This document shows positions 18,336-27,141 of a stretch of DNA of 64,000 nt, piece by piece. Below the pieces are notes generated by a model. It made no database searches. It was not told where the DNA came from and saw nothing but the letters and a program-made list of their open reading frames with translations. The DNA comes from Paenibacillus sp. P25 (GTDB lineage: Bacteria; Bacillota; Bacilli; Paenibacillales; NBRC-103111). A program made the translations under genes and the position numbers. The stretch covers positions 496,001 through 560,000 of the forward strand of contig CP085629.1 of NCBI GenBank assembly GCA_024704175.1, given 5' to 3'. Numbering within the stretch: the stretch's first letter is position 1; each line of letters begins with the position of its first letter.

Positions 18336-19217
18336 TCTTGGGGAGCGCTCTCCCTGTACCTGGCCGGCGTTGTCTTCATCACGGCATGGAACGTCCGCGT
18401 AAAGTAATGGACCGATCCGAAGCCCGCCGCTTCGGCGATCGCTTTAATGGAGAGGTCCGAATGCCTCAGTAAATGAGCCGATTGCCGGACGCGCTGCATG
18501 CGGACGTATCGGGAATAAGATTCGCGAATGTTAGAGGAAAAAAGCCGGGATAAATGGCGGGGCGATACATGGAGATGCGCGTACCACTTTGCCGAGCGAC
18601 AGATCGCTGTCCGCCAGATTATCCCGGATGTAGAGCTTCGCCTGCTTCAGCAGGAGCGCCGCACTGCGGTGCCTGGACACAGGCTCCGCCGCGGCTTCGC
18701 CGCCGAACAGCGAAGCGAAAGAGAGGAGCAGCGCTCCGGCCAAGGCGGGGACGGCCGCTTCGGGAAGGCCCGGTCTCTGATCCGCGGGACTCAGCAGCGA
18801 CCGCCACAGAAGCGCCGGGGGCAGATCATCCCCGTTGTATAAGCAAATATCCTTCGCAGCGGCCAGAGCCTGAAAGGCGGACCTGGCCGCCGCGTTACTC
18901 TCATGCTCGTCCGGCTCGAACGCGACGAAGAGCAGCTGCAGCCCGGAATCCGATCGGATCTGATGCGGAATGTCCGGACGCGAGCAGAAGAGAGTCCCTT
19001 TGCCAAGCGGGTACAAGGTTCCGTCATCCAGGTAGGTCCCTTCGCCGTTCAGCACATAACAGATTTCAAAGAACGAATGCTTATGCAGCGAATTGCTGTA
19101 ATGGCACGCATTCACCCCCCAATAGTGCACAAGAAAGACGGCGCCTGACGCCTCCACCCGCACCGCTTGCCGGTTCAGCCGAAGCTCGCTTTCGATCCAC
19201 TCGTACATCCCGTACAC
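18332..19217 (-). CDS. AraC-family regulator with cupin sensor domain (one frame change)
   Basis: About 294 residues. The N-terminal cupin is seen in HKHSFFEICYVLNGEGTYLD and SRPDIPHQIRSD. The C-terminal double helix-turn-helix reads DLSLGKVAYAHLHVSPRHLS-like sequence and ends DLSIKAIAEAAGFGSVHYFT, RTFHAVMKTTPARYRE. The frame changes near 18585 at GTGGTACGCG. The gene is divergent from the PhyH dioxygenase at 19338 and probably regulates it. Its stop codon overlaps that of the convergent permease gene. Confidence 0.85.
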
Positions 19218-19337
19218 CCCTTCTTCCGTTGGCGTAAAAAGACAAAAGAATGGCTTCCGCGTCTAAAGACGCAACAGGAGCCGCAAGGCCATAATGGGAT
19301 TAGGTTTTACCATAATGTTCCACGGGGAGGCTTTAGC

Positions 19338-20110
19338 ATGATTAAAGCACAGGATGTCGATTTTTACAACGAACAGGGCTACCTGCTGGTTAAAGGGGTA
19401 TTCAGCCAAGCGGAGGTGGAGGACATGCGGACGGCCGTCGGCCGCATCCTCGAGCGTGCGGCGAAGTCGCGCAAAGACAAGAATCACGCCTGGCAGGGCG
19501 ACTATCTTCCGCAGGAAGAGCTGAAGAAGCTGGTGCTCAAAGGCTTTCACGACGTTCACTATCATGACGCATCCTTTCTGCGCGCGCTTGTTCACCCGAA
19601 TATGGCGGCGATCCTGTCGCGGCTGATCGGGCCGAACGTGCAGCTGCATCACTCGAAAATGCTGGTGAAGCCGCCGGAGAACGGGGCCGCCTTCCCGATG
19701 CATCAGGACTATCCGTACTTCCCGCATGAGCGGCACACGATGCTGGCGGCCAGCGTCCATCTGGACGACGCCGACGCTCAGAACGGTTGTCTGCATGTCA
19801 TTCCCGGCTCCCACAAGAACGGGCCGCTGGAGCATCGGGGACAATATTATCTGGATGCTAAGGCGTATCCGATTGCGGCGGGAACCCCTTGCCCGGCCGA
19901 AGCGGGGATGTGCTGTTCTTCAACTACTTGACGATCCACGGCTCCCCGGCGAACCGCAGCGACCGGACGCGACGCAATGTGCTGTTCCAGTACCGGAGCG
20001 CGGAGGATGTTCCGGTGAAGAATGTGCATTTCGATTGGGGCATGGGGCTGATGGTTTGCGGGGAAAATCCGGATTTCGAACGGGTTACGCCGGAGTATAA
20101 GTTGGTTTGA
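19338..20110 (+). CDS. Phytanoyl-CoA dioxygenase (PhyH)-family oxygenase (one frame change)
   Basis: About 257 residues, a non-haem Fe(II)/2-oxoglutarate oxygenase of the PhyH fold. The first metal pair is in FPMHQDYPYF (His-x-Asp), the distal histidine in YLTIHGSPANRS, and the 2-oxoglutarate arginine follows in SDRTRRNVLFQYR. The frame changes near 19905 where a GGGG run is one G short (AEAG-GDVLFF). GGGGAGG precedes the ATG. In Paenibacillus such genes often sit beside AraC regulators, as here. Substrate unknown. Confidence 0.85.
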
Positions 20111-20125
20111 TAATGTCCTGAAAAA

Positions 20126-20689
20126 TCATAACGTAACTTTATGGTTTAAGATTAGCTCGAGAATCCACGGCCACGGTCCGTAGCCCGCTTCTACGTTGAT
20201 GTGCCCCATTCCAGGCAGCATCACGCAAGGAACCCCTAAATCCAAGTACTGTGCTGCATCCTCCACCGGGCAATAGGGATCTGTTGAGGATAAAACCAAC
20301 AACGTTTTTTCCGCAGACCGTCCCGAGCTTATGCATATTATCCGGAACAGGAAAAAAGTCATCACCGGCTCAAATTCCAAAAATGGCGAGGGTGGTGCGA
20401 CTAGGATGGCTCTCTGAATTTTACGTTTCGGAGTGGAAGCCGCATAGTGAAACCACATGATGCACGCTAGACTATGGGCCACGACGACGACGTCTTCATC
20501 GTTCGGAATTTCTCCAAGAATAACGGATAATCGATCGATCCAAACCGCCTTGTCCGGGTGATCTTTATCCGGAAAATCAGGAAATCGGACGGTTTCTCCG
20601 CGTTTTACCAGCTCTTGATGCAACCAAGCTTGCCAATGTTCGGAGCCGCCGCCTCCGACTCCATGCAATAATAGAAAACTTCTGCTCAT
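20126..20689 (-). CDS. RBBP9/YdeN-family alpha/beta hydrolase
   Basis: 187 residues, the usual length. Nucleophile serine in VVVAHSLACIMWF, acid in LSSTDPYCPVED and histidine in PGMGHINVEAG form the serine-hydrolase triad. The start is MSRSFLLLHGVGGGGSEHWQ. Between residues 112 and 128 the frame seems displaced: the alternative frame reads FFPVPDNMHKLG, which fits the family better, so two compensating indels are likely. It is divergent from a LysR gene and lies in a segment of lower GC than its surroundings. Confidence 0.82.
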   Translation of the reverse strand: MSRSFLLLHGVGGGGSEHWQAWLHQELVKRGETVRFPDFPDKDHPDKAVWIDRLSVILGEIPNDEDVVVVAHSLACIMWFHYAASTPKRKIQRAILVAPPSPFLEFEPVMTFFLFRIICISSGRSAEKTLLVLSSTDPYCPVEDAAQYLDLGVPCVMLPGMGHINVEAGYGPWPWILELILNHKVTL

Positions 20690-20805
20690 GATTGGATACC
20701 TCCACTATAGTTTATTTCATATGCTCTTCTGCTTGCTTAAAGAGTAAATGCCATTGTAGAATTAATCAAATTCATTTTTTCAATAGTGGATATGAGGATC
20801 TGCTC

Positions 20806-21672
20806 ATGACAATTACACAACTACAGGTTTTCTCGAAGGTCATTGAGACCGGCAGTTTTACAAAAGCTGGAGAGATGCTGAACATGTCTCAATCCGCTGT
20901 AAGCCATGCGATTGCCAGTCTGGAGTCGGAATTGGGAGTGCCGCTCATCATACGGGACAGGAAACAAGGAATCATTCTTTCGAATTTTGGCATGCGAGTT
21001 CTTAAACCAATTACAGAGATTTTGAATAAAATTTCTTTAATTCATCAAGAAGCGACCGCCGAGAAGGGGCTCGACCTCGGTACCATTCGCATCGGCAGTT
21101 TCCCCAGCACGACCGCTCGCCTGCTTCCGAAAATGATCGGCACCTTTAAAAAGTTGTATCCGAAGATAGAGGTGGTACTCTTTGAGGGGACTGACCATGA
21201 AGTGAAAGAATGGATCATGAATCGAGTAATTGACATGGGCTTTATTGCCAAGCTTCAATGGGACGAAACGATGATTCCGATCACAAAAGACAAAATGGTT
21301 GCTGTAATTTCCAAGGGCCACCCGCTTTCAGGTTATATGGCGATTCCTGTGGGCAAGCTGGCGGAAGCTCCGTTCATCATGCCGTCGGGCGGATGCGAAT
21401 TAATCATTCGAGAGATTTTCGAGCAGTCCGAATTGTCCCCTATCGTACTGTTTCATGTTAGAGAACTGACTACAATATTAAACATGGTACAAGAAGGGTT
21501 GGGGGTTACATTACTTCCCGGACTTGCGTTACCGGATCAATTACCCGATGTCGAGATTCGAGATCTGGAGCCTGCCGTTTGGAGACATATAGGTCTTTGC
21601 TGTCCTTCTACGGAAGATATTTCGCCAGCCGCTCAAAGATTTATTTCTCTCGGGCAATCTTTATTTCAGTAG
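20806..21672 (+). CDS. LysR-family regulator
   Basis: Intact 288-residue protein. The winged helix is MTITQLQVFSKVIETGSFTK followed by MSQSAVSHAIASLESELG, and the effector domain carries LGTIRIGSFPSTTARLLPKM and NMVQEGLGVTLLPGLALP. The start at 20806 has GAGGA upstream. The coding sequence is visibly richer in A and T than neighbouring genes. It is divergent from the RBBP9-like hydrolase, its most likely target, and both may have been acquired together. Confidence 0.88.
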   Translation: MTITQLQVFSKVIETGSFTKAGEMLNMSQSAVSHAIASLESELGVPLIIRDRKQGIILSNFGMRVLKPITEILNKISLIHQEATAEKGLDLGTIRIGSFPSTTARLLPKMIGTFKKLYPKIEVVLFEGTDHEVKEWIMNRVIDMGFIAKLQWDETMIPITKDKMVAVISKGHPLSGYMAIPVGKLAEAPFIMPSGGCELIIREIFEQSELSPIVLFHVRELTTILNMVQEGLGVTLLPGLALPDQLPDVEIRDLEPAVWRHIGLCCPSTEDISPAAQRFISLGQSLFQ

Positions 21673-21725
21673 ATCGCTCTTGAGATACGGTGGAGCGATG
21701 CGAAACGGAGATCCTCTATTTTCGA

Positions 21726-21754
21726 TTGACAAGGCTTGGACGGAATGTTAGTTT
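21726..21754 (+). promoter_or_regulatory. Sigma-A type promoter for the beta-hydroxyacid dehydrogenase gene
   Basis: TTGACA (21726-21731), 17-bp spacer, TAGTTT (21749-21754). The resulting leader is about 130 nt and includes the terminator-like stem at 21807-21842. Confidence 0.55.
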
Positions 21755-21796
21755 CTAAGTAGCAAGACTTGCCCCGGATCCGATCCGGATTGTCGA

Positions 21797-21855
21797 CCGA
21801 TAGCGGAGACATTCTCTTCCTGCCATAAGGGAGGGGATGTCTTTTCTTTCTTTTC
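21797..21855 (+). terminator. Leader element copy 5 (weaker motif): terminator hairpin before the dehydrogenase gene
   Basis: CCGATAGCGGAGAC (21797-21810) leads into AGACATTCTCTTCC pairing over 14 positions (three G-U) with GGGAGGGGATGTCT, then TTTTCTTTCTTTT. Layout promoter-hairpin-gene matches copies 1 and 2; the upstream motif keeps GGAGAC but diverges before it. Confidence 0.6.
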
Positions 21856-21889
21856 CGCGCAAATTGATTCGAAAGGTGGCTTATTACTC

Positions 21890-22773
21890 TTGGAACGAAC
21901 CGTACAGAATACGCAAATTGGCTTTATCGGTATCGGCGTCATGGGTCAAAGCATGGCCGGGCATTTAATGAGGAAGGGCTACAAGCTGCATGTGTACAGC
22001 CGAACGAAGACGAAGGCGGAGCCGCTGCTCGCGCAGGGGCCGAATGGCACGACTCGCCCGCATCGCTGGCCCGAAAATCCCATGTCGTCATCACGATGGT
22101 AGGCTACCCGCAGGATGTGGAGGAAGTGTATTTGGGGGAGCAAGGCGTGATTCGCCACGCTGAGTCCGGCGACCTGCTCATCGATATGACGACCTCAAGC
22201 CCGTCACTGGCCAAGCGGATTGAACGTGAGGCCCGGGAGAGGGGCCTGCTTGCTCTCGATGCTCCCGTATCGGGCGGAGACGTCGGCGCCAGAGAAGCAA
22301 GGCTGTCCATCATGGTCGGCGGAACCCCGGAAGCCTATGAGGAGGCGGCACCCGTTCTTGGATTGATGGGGACGAATATCGTGCATCAAGGGCCGGCCGG
22401 ATCCGGACAGTATACCAAAATGTGCAATCAAATCGCCATCGCCTCGAATATGATGGGCATTTGCGAAGCGCTGATTTATGCCGAGAAGGCGGGGCTCGAC
22501 CCGTCGACCGTGCTGAAGAGCATCGAATCGGGAGCGGCCGGCGCCTGGTCGCTGAGCAATCTGGCACCGCGGATTATCAAAGGGGATTTCGCCCCGGGAT
22601 TTTATGTGAAGCATTTTATTAAGGATATGCAAATTGCCCTGAACTCGGCGGAAGAGATGAACCTGAAGTCGCCGGGTTTGCAGCTGGCCCGTTCCCTCTA
22701 TGAGCGACTCGCTCAAATGGGGGAGGAGAACAGCGGCACGCAGGCGTTGTTCAAGGTGCTGCAAAAGCTGTAG
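21890..22773 (+). CDS. Beta-hydroxyacid dehydrogenase (3-hydroxyisobutyrate dehydrogenase/GarR family, one frame change)
   Basis: About 295 residues. The NAD(P) motif is IGFIGIGVMGQSMAGHL near the start, the substrate-binding motif is LALDAPVSGGDVGAREARLS, and the catalytic lysine is in FYVKHFIKDMQIAL-type sequence (KD). The frame changes near 22037 in a GGGG run; one added G gives QGAEWHDSPASLA. Start TTG at 21890 with AAAGGTGG upstream. Members reduce or oxidise 3-hydroxyisobutyrate, tartronate semialdehyde, sulfolactaldehyde or related substrates. Proximity to sulfonate transport makes a sulfonated substrate an attractive but unproven idea. Confidence 0.87.
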
Positions 22774-22795
22774 ACGGAGCGCAGGAAAAGGTTTT

Positions 22796-22836
22796 AGCTT
22801 GTACCGGAATTTTTTTATTTCGGACAAGCTTTTTAT
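22796..22836 (+). terminator. Terminator after the beta-hydroxyacid dehydrogenase
   Basis: AGCTTGTACCGGAA, T-rich loop, TTTCGGACAAGCT, then TTTT. It ends the preceding gene just before the ssu promoter. Confidence 0.8.
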
Positions 22837-22848
22837 TTTATTTCCTAG

Positions 22849-22878
22849 TTGACATATCGGATTTTGTTGAATTAAACT
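22849..22878 (+). promoter_or_regulatory. Sigma-A type promoter of the ssuABC operon
   Basis: TTGACA (22849-22854) followed after 17-18 bp by TTAAAC/TAAACT (22872-22878). The 130-nt leader to the ssuA start has no hairpin comparable to the conserved attenuator elements. Confidence 0.6.
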
Positions 22879-23006
22879 ATTTTATTATAAGGCATGAATC
22901 TTGATTGAAGCGCATGTCTTTCTGCCGATCGGATAACCGAAGGTCCACATTTGTTTAATGCAGGGGTTCGAACTTTAAGCAAAAGACCGGAAAGAGGAGA
23001 GGCGGA

Positions 23007-24075
23007 ATGAATAAGAGAAGCTGGGTGGCACTCATTATGGTCGCCCTTTGGGGGGCTGACTTTACTTACAGGCTGTGCGAATAACGCAGGAAAAGCATCC
23101 GGTTCGCCGGGGACGGGGAGCAAGCCGGAGGCTAGTGCAGCAGGGGGCGGCGGAAACGGCAAAGACGCCGTAACGGTCAACATCGGGATTCAGCAGAGTG
23201 TCTGGCCTATCCTGCTTGCGAAGCAGAAGGGCTGGTTTGAAGAGGAATTTGCCAAGGTGGGCGCCAAGGTCAACTGGATCGAGTTTCAAAGCGGGCCGTC
23301 TTACTTTGAAGCGATCGCGTCGAACCGGCTGGATTTGGGACGCGTGGGTGATCTTCCCGTGATCTCCGGCCAGGCGGCGGATGTGCCTTTCAAGGAAATT
23401 GCGGCGGCCAGCTTCGGGTCGAAATCCAATGCCATTCTGGTCCGGAAGGACAGCCCGCTGAAGACCATTCAGGATCTGAAGGGGAAAAAGATCGCGGTAG
23501 CTAAAGCCAGCTCAGGCCAAACGGTGATGTACAAAGCGCTGGAGAAGGCGGGGCTCAAACCGTCCGACGTACAGATCATTTCACTCCAGCCGGATGAAGC
23601 CCAGCCGGCATTCGAAACGGGGTCGGTCGATGCATGGGCGATATGGGAGCCTTTCATGTCGACCCAGAAGGTCATTAACGGAGCCCGGGTGCTGGTGGAC
23701 GGGGAGCCGCTGAATTTGAAATCCGCCGGCTTCCAGATCGTCCGTACCAAGTTTGCCGAAGAGCATCCGGATCTGGTGGTGCGCTACCTGAAGGTCGAAG
23801 AGAAGACGCAGCAGTGGCAGAAGCAGCATCTGGAAGAAGCGATCGACGTCTACGCCCAGCTGAAGAAGGTGGACCGTGAAATCATCCGCCAGGTCATCGC
23901 CAATACGGAACCGACGAATATGCCGATTTCGGATGAAATCATCAAGATTCAGCAGGAGACGGCTGATTCGGTTCTAGAGCAGGGGGCGATCAAGAAGAAA
24001 ATCGATACCTCCAAGGTCGTGGATAATCAGTATATTCAGAAGGCGCTGGAACAATATAAAGCGGAAAATCCATAA
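23007..24075 (+). CDS. ssuA: Aliphatic sulfonate-type binding lipoprotein SsuA (one frame change)
   Basis: About 355 residues. The signal MNKRSWVALIMVALWG becomes LTLLTGC-A after removing one G from a six-G run near 23052, giving a clear lipobox. The mature part is the SsuA/TauA-type fold: VNIGIQQSVWPILLAKQKGW, then FQSGPSYFEAIASNRLDLG, KIAVAKASSGQT and AWAIWEPFMSTQK. It captures sulfonates (or taurine) outside the membrane for SsuB and SsuC encoded downstream. GGAGAGGCGGA precedes the ATG. Substrate by family resemblance only. Confidence 0.87.
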
Positions 24076-24087
24076 CAGAGGTCAACC

Positions 24088-24172
24088 GGACCGCCGGAGA
24101 CTTCCTTCGAGCCGCAGCTGCGGGTCCGTCACAGGACCGGGGGCTGCAGCGCGCAGGAAGTCTTCTTGTTTA
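24088..24172 (+). terminator. Leader element copy 4: conserved motif plus hairpin between ssuA and ssuB
   Basis: GGACCGCCGGAGAC (24088-24101) enters a long stem: AGACTTCCT (24098-24106) with AGGAAGTCT (24155-24163), and inner stems GCAGC/GCTGC and GGTCC/GGACC, followed by TCTTGTTT. It could partly terminate or protect the ssuA message so that binding protein exceeds transporter. Confidence 0.7.
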
Positions 24173-24210
24173 TCGGGCGCCGGATCCGTTCTATGAAGGG
24201 AGAGAATGTA

Positions 24211-24984
24211 ATGACGATTGCTCTTGAAATCAGCGGGCTGAATAAAACGTTCTCAGCGCCGCAAGGCCCGGTACGGGCGCTGAGCGGTTTGAATCTTCAA
24301 GTAAAGCAGGGCGAATTCATCACCGTCATCGGGCCCAGCGGTCGCGGCAAGAGTACCCTGCTCAAAATTATCGCCGGACTGGATACGAATTATGAGGGCG
24401 GCGTGCTGCTCGAGAACCGGCCCGTCGACCGGCCGGGCATTGACAAGGGCTTTATTTTTCAGGAGCATCGGCTCTTTCCGTGGCTTACCGTCGAGAAAAA
24501 TATCGCGGCCGATCTGCGCTTGAGCGATCCGGACATCCGGCGCAAGGTGGATGAGCTGATTGAGATCGTGAGGCTGAAGGGCTTTGAGAAGGCGTACCCC
24601 CGGGAATTGTCGGGAGGCATGTCCCAGCGCGTCGCCATCGCCCGCGCCCTGCTGCGCAGCCCCAAGGTACTGCTGCTCGACGAGCCATTCGGCGCGCTGG
24701 ACGCCTTCACGCGGAATCACCTGCAGGAAGTGCTGCTGGAGATTTGGCAGCGGAACAGGACGACAATGATTCTGGTAACGCACGATATCGATGAAGCGGT
24801 ATTTCTGGCGAACCGCGTCGTGATCATGAATGCCCGGCCGGGCACCATCCGCAACATCATCCCGGTGGATCTGCCGTATCCGAGGAAGAAGACGACGTCC
24901 TCCTTTCAAGAGCTCCGCCATAAGGTTCTGAGCGAATTTGAGCGGGTAGATGAGCTGGAGCTCGTCGACAGCTCCGGCATTTAA
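24211..24984 (+). CDS. ssuB: Sulfonate-type ABC importer ATPase SsuB
   Basis: Intact 257-residue ATPase. Walker [11 protein letters not shown]-loop [12 protein letters not shown], signature [15 protein letters not shown], Walker [13 protein letters not shown], switch LVTHDIDEA, all in the arrangement of the SsuB/TauB family. The ATG at 24211 has AGGGAG upstream; an in-frame start further up lacks one. It lies 135 bp after ssuA, with a strong hairpin in the gap, and 34 bp before ssuC. Confidence 0.92.
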   Translation: MTIALEISGLNKTFSAPQGPVRALSGLNLQVKQGEFITVIGPSGRGKSTLLKIIAGLDTNYEGGVLLENRPVDRPGIDKGFIFQEHRLFPWLTVEKNIAADLRLSDPDIRRKVDELIEIVRLKGFEKAYPRELSGGMSQRVAIARALLRSPKVLLLDEPFGALDAFTRNHLQEVLLEIWQRNRTTMILVTHDIDEAVFLANRVVIMNARPGTIRNIIPVDLPYPRKKTTSSFQELRHKVLSEFERVDELELVDSSGI

Positions 24985-25018
24985 CATATCAACTTTATTC
25001 AGATGAGGTGATGATAAG

Positions 25019-25879
25019 ATGCTCGACTCAACGGAAGCGATCGCAAGGCCGGTTCCCGCCGGAACGGCCGACGTGGCGAAGCCTGCGGAAGAAAACACAG
25101 CCCGGCGAAAGAGCGGCGCCAAGCGGGGCGTGATGCTTCGCGGGTTGATTTTACCGGTAACGGTGCTGCTGGTCTGGCAGGTCGCCGGTTCCCTGGAGCT
25201 GGTCTCCAAGACGCTGCTGCCTACGCCGCTCGCCATTCTGGAGGCTTTCGGCGATTTGATCAAGACAGGGGAACTGTGGAAGCATCTTCAGATCAGCGTA
25301 TACCGTGCAGCGGTCGGATTTCTGCTGGGCGGGGGTCTTGGTCTGCTGCTCGGGCTGTTCACCGGCCTGTTCCGGCGGTTCGAGGAGACGCTGGATCCGA
25401 CGGTGCAGATGCTGCGGATGATTCCGCATCTTGCGATCACGCCGCTTTTTATTCTGTGGTTCGGCTTCGGCGAGCTGTCGAAAATTTTGCTGATTGCCAA
25501 AGGCGCGTTCTTCCCGTTATATGTCAATACGTTCCTCGGCATTCGAAACGCCGATTCCAAATTATTCGACGTCGCACGCATTCTGGAGTTTAACCGCTGG
25601 AATCTGATCACCCGTCTCGTCATTCCGGCGGCGGCGCCGAACGTGCTGCTCGGCCTCAGACTGTCGCTCGGCGTAGCCTGGCTCGGTCTCGTCGTAGCGG
25701 AGCTGATGGGCTCGAGCGAAGGGATCGGCTACCTGATTATGGATGCGAGGCAATTCTCCCAGACACAGATTGTGTTTGTCGGCATCATTATCTTCGCCGT
25801 CGTAGGGAAAGTTACCGATTCGTTCGTCCGCTGGCTGGAGAAGAAGCTTCTGAAGTGGCGCGACAGCTATAACGGGTGA
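25019..25879 (+). CDS. ssuC: Sulfonate-type ABC importer permease SsuC
   Basis: Intact 286-residue membrane protein with about six helices after a 38-residue hydrophilic N-terminus. The coupling motif is seen in FDVARILEFNRWNLITRLVI followed by PAAAPNVLLGLRLSLGVAW, as usual for SsuC/TauC. GAGGTGATGATAAG precedes the ATG. It is the last gene of ssuABC and is followed by a terminator at 25911. No monooxygenase follows in this operon; one is encoded on the opposite strand at 27142-28486. Confidence 0.92.
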   Translation: MLDSTEAIARPVPAGTADVAKPAEENTARRKSGAKRGVMLRGLILPVTVLLVWQVAGSLELVSKTLLPTPLAILEAFGDLIKTGELWKHLQISVYRAAVGFLLGGGLGLLLGLFTGLFRRFEETLDPTVQMLRMIPHLAITPLFILWFGFGELSKILLIAKGAFFPLYVNTFLGIRNADSKLFDVARILEFNRWNLITRLVIPAAAPNVLLGLRLSLGVAWLGLVVAELMGSSEGIGYLIMDARQFSQTQIVFVGIIIFAVVGKVTDSFVRWLEKKLLKWRDSYNG

Positions 25880-25910
25880 GATGCGGAAGGGATTAAGTAA
25901 AAGAGATTGG

Positions 25911-25950
25911 ACCTCCCTCGTGCCTTAACAAGGCGTTGGGGAGGTTTTTA
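25911..25950 (+). terminator. Terminator of ssuABC
   Basis: ACCTCCC, inner GCCTT/AAGGC stem, GGGAGGT followed by TTTTAATT. Confidence 0.8.
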
Positions 25951-25970
25951 ATTAAAGTAAGTTGAAAGAT

Positions 25971-26011
25971 AAAAGCCGGAGCATCCCTGAAAGAGGGGAT
26001 CACCGGCTTTA
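25971..26011. terminator. Terminator for the leftward binding-protein gene
   Basis: AAAGCCGG (25972-25979) pairs with CCGGCTTT (26003-26010), with an inner ATCCC/GGGAT stem; on the minus strand it is followed by TTTTATC. Confidence 0.75.
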
Positions 26012-26026
26012 AAGTTGCGCCCGGGG

Positions 26027-27056
26027 TTAGGGCTGGGTCTTAAGCTCCTTCAAGGCCTGCTCAACGAACTTGCTTTCCAGTACCTGCGAGGTATCGAGCT
26101 TCTTGTTGATGGCGCCCACCGAGTAGAGGAAATCGGCCTGCTCTTGGTGCGCTTTGGCGAATTCCGGTGTAATCGGCGATAGGAGCGGCTCGGTATTTTT
26201 CAAGACGGTGTTTATGATGGCAGGGTCCAGCTTCTGGGCCTTGGATAATTCGTCGGTTACCTCAGCGGTATGCTCTACGTAATATTTACGAGCTTCCTCG
26301 TAGGTCTTCAGGAAGAGTATCGTCAAGTCCGGGTGATCCTTCGTGAATTTCGTGCGGGCGATGAGGAAGCCGGGAGCGTTGATGTTCAGATCCTGGCCGG
26401 TGACAAGCACCTTGGCGCCCAGCTGAAATACGGCCGTGGTAGCGTACGGCTCCCAGATGGACCAGGCATCGATAGCTCCGGATTCGAGAGCCGGCCTTGC
26501 TTCGTCCGGTTGAAGCTGAATGACTTTGACGTCCTCTCCCTTAAGCCCTGCTTTATCCAAGGCCATATACAGGAAATTGTATGCGCTTGCTGCCTTTGGC
26601 GACGCCGATTTTCTTGCCCTTCAGATCCTTCAGCTCCTTGATCGGGCTGTTCGGCGGGGTCACAATCATATTGCCCTTTCGCCCGTCACCCGTCACGGCA
26701 ATGGCTTTGAAATCGACACCGCCGACCTGGCCGGAAATAACCGGCGTTCCGCCAACGGAGCCGAAATCGATCCGGCCGGAGGCCAGCGCTTCGAAGTGCG
26801 GGGGGCCGCTGGCGAACTCGTTCCATTTCACCTCCGCACCTGCAGCGGAGAAAGCCTTCTCGAAGAAGCCCTTCTCTCTGGCATAGGGGAGAATGCCCGT
26901 TTTCCCTTGAACTCCGATATTCACAGTCACCTTCTCCTTGGCGGCGGCCGGCCTATCTTCAGCGCCTGACTTTGTACCGCACGCCGCCATAAATCCCATC
27001 AATAACGTAACCATAATGAACGTCGTCGCTTGGAAGCTTTTCTTTTTAGCGGTCAT
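26027..27056 (-). CDS. Second aliphatic sulfonate-type binding lipoprotein (one frame change)
   Basis: About 342 residues. Lipoprotein signal ends GFMAAC; the mature part reads VTVNIGVQGKTGILPYAREK, FASGPPHFEALASGRIDFGS, KIGVAKGSKAYNFLYMALDK after repair, and AWSIWEPYATTA. The frame changes near 26582 through one extra C. It shares the SsuA fold with the gene at 23007 but is only loosely similar. It has no ATPase or permease of its own and may use SsuBC encoded on the other strand. It follows the LLM monooxygenase in the same direction; a motif-terminator element lies in the gap. Confidence 0.87.
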
Positions 27057-27084
27057 GTGAAACCTCCCGGGTTTTAAGATTGTC

Positions 27085-27130
27085 ATAATAAAAGACACAA
27101 AGCGTCGTGGCTTTGTGTCTCCAGCGGTCT
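27085..27130 (-). terminator. Leader element copy 3: conserved motif plus hairpin before the second binding-protein gene
   Basis: Minus strand AGACCGCTGGAGAC (27117-27130) enters a perfect 11-bp stem AGACACAAAGC / GCTTTGTGTCT (27110-27120 with 27093-27103), loop CACGAC, then TTTTATTAT. It lies 12 bp after the monooxygenase stop and 29 bp before the binding-protein start. Confidence 0.8.
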
Positions 27131-27141
27131 GGTCGCGGATG

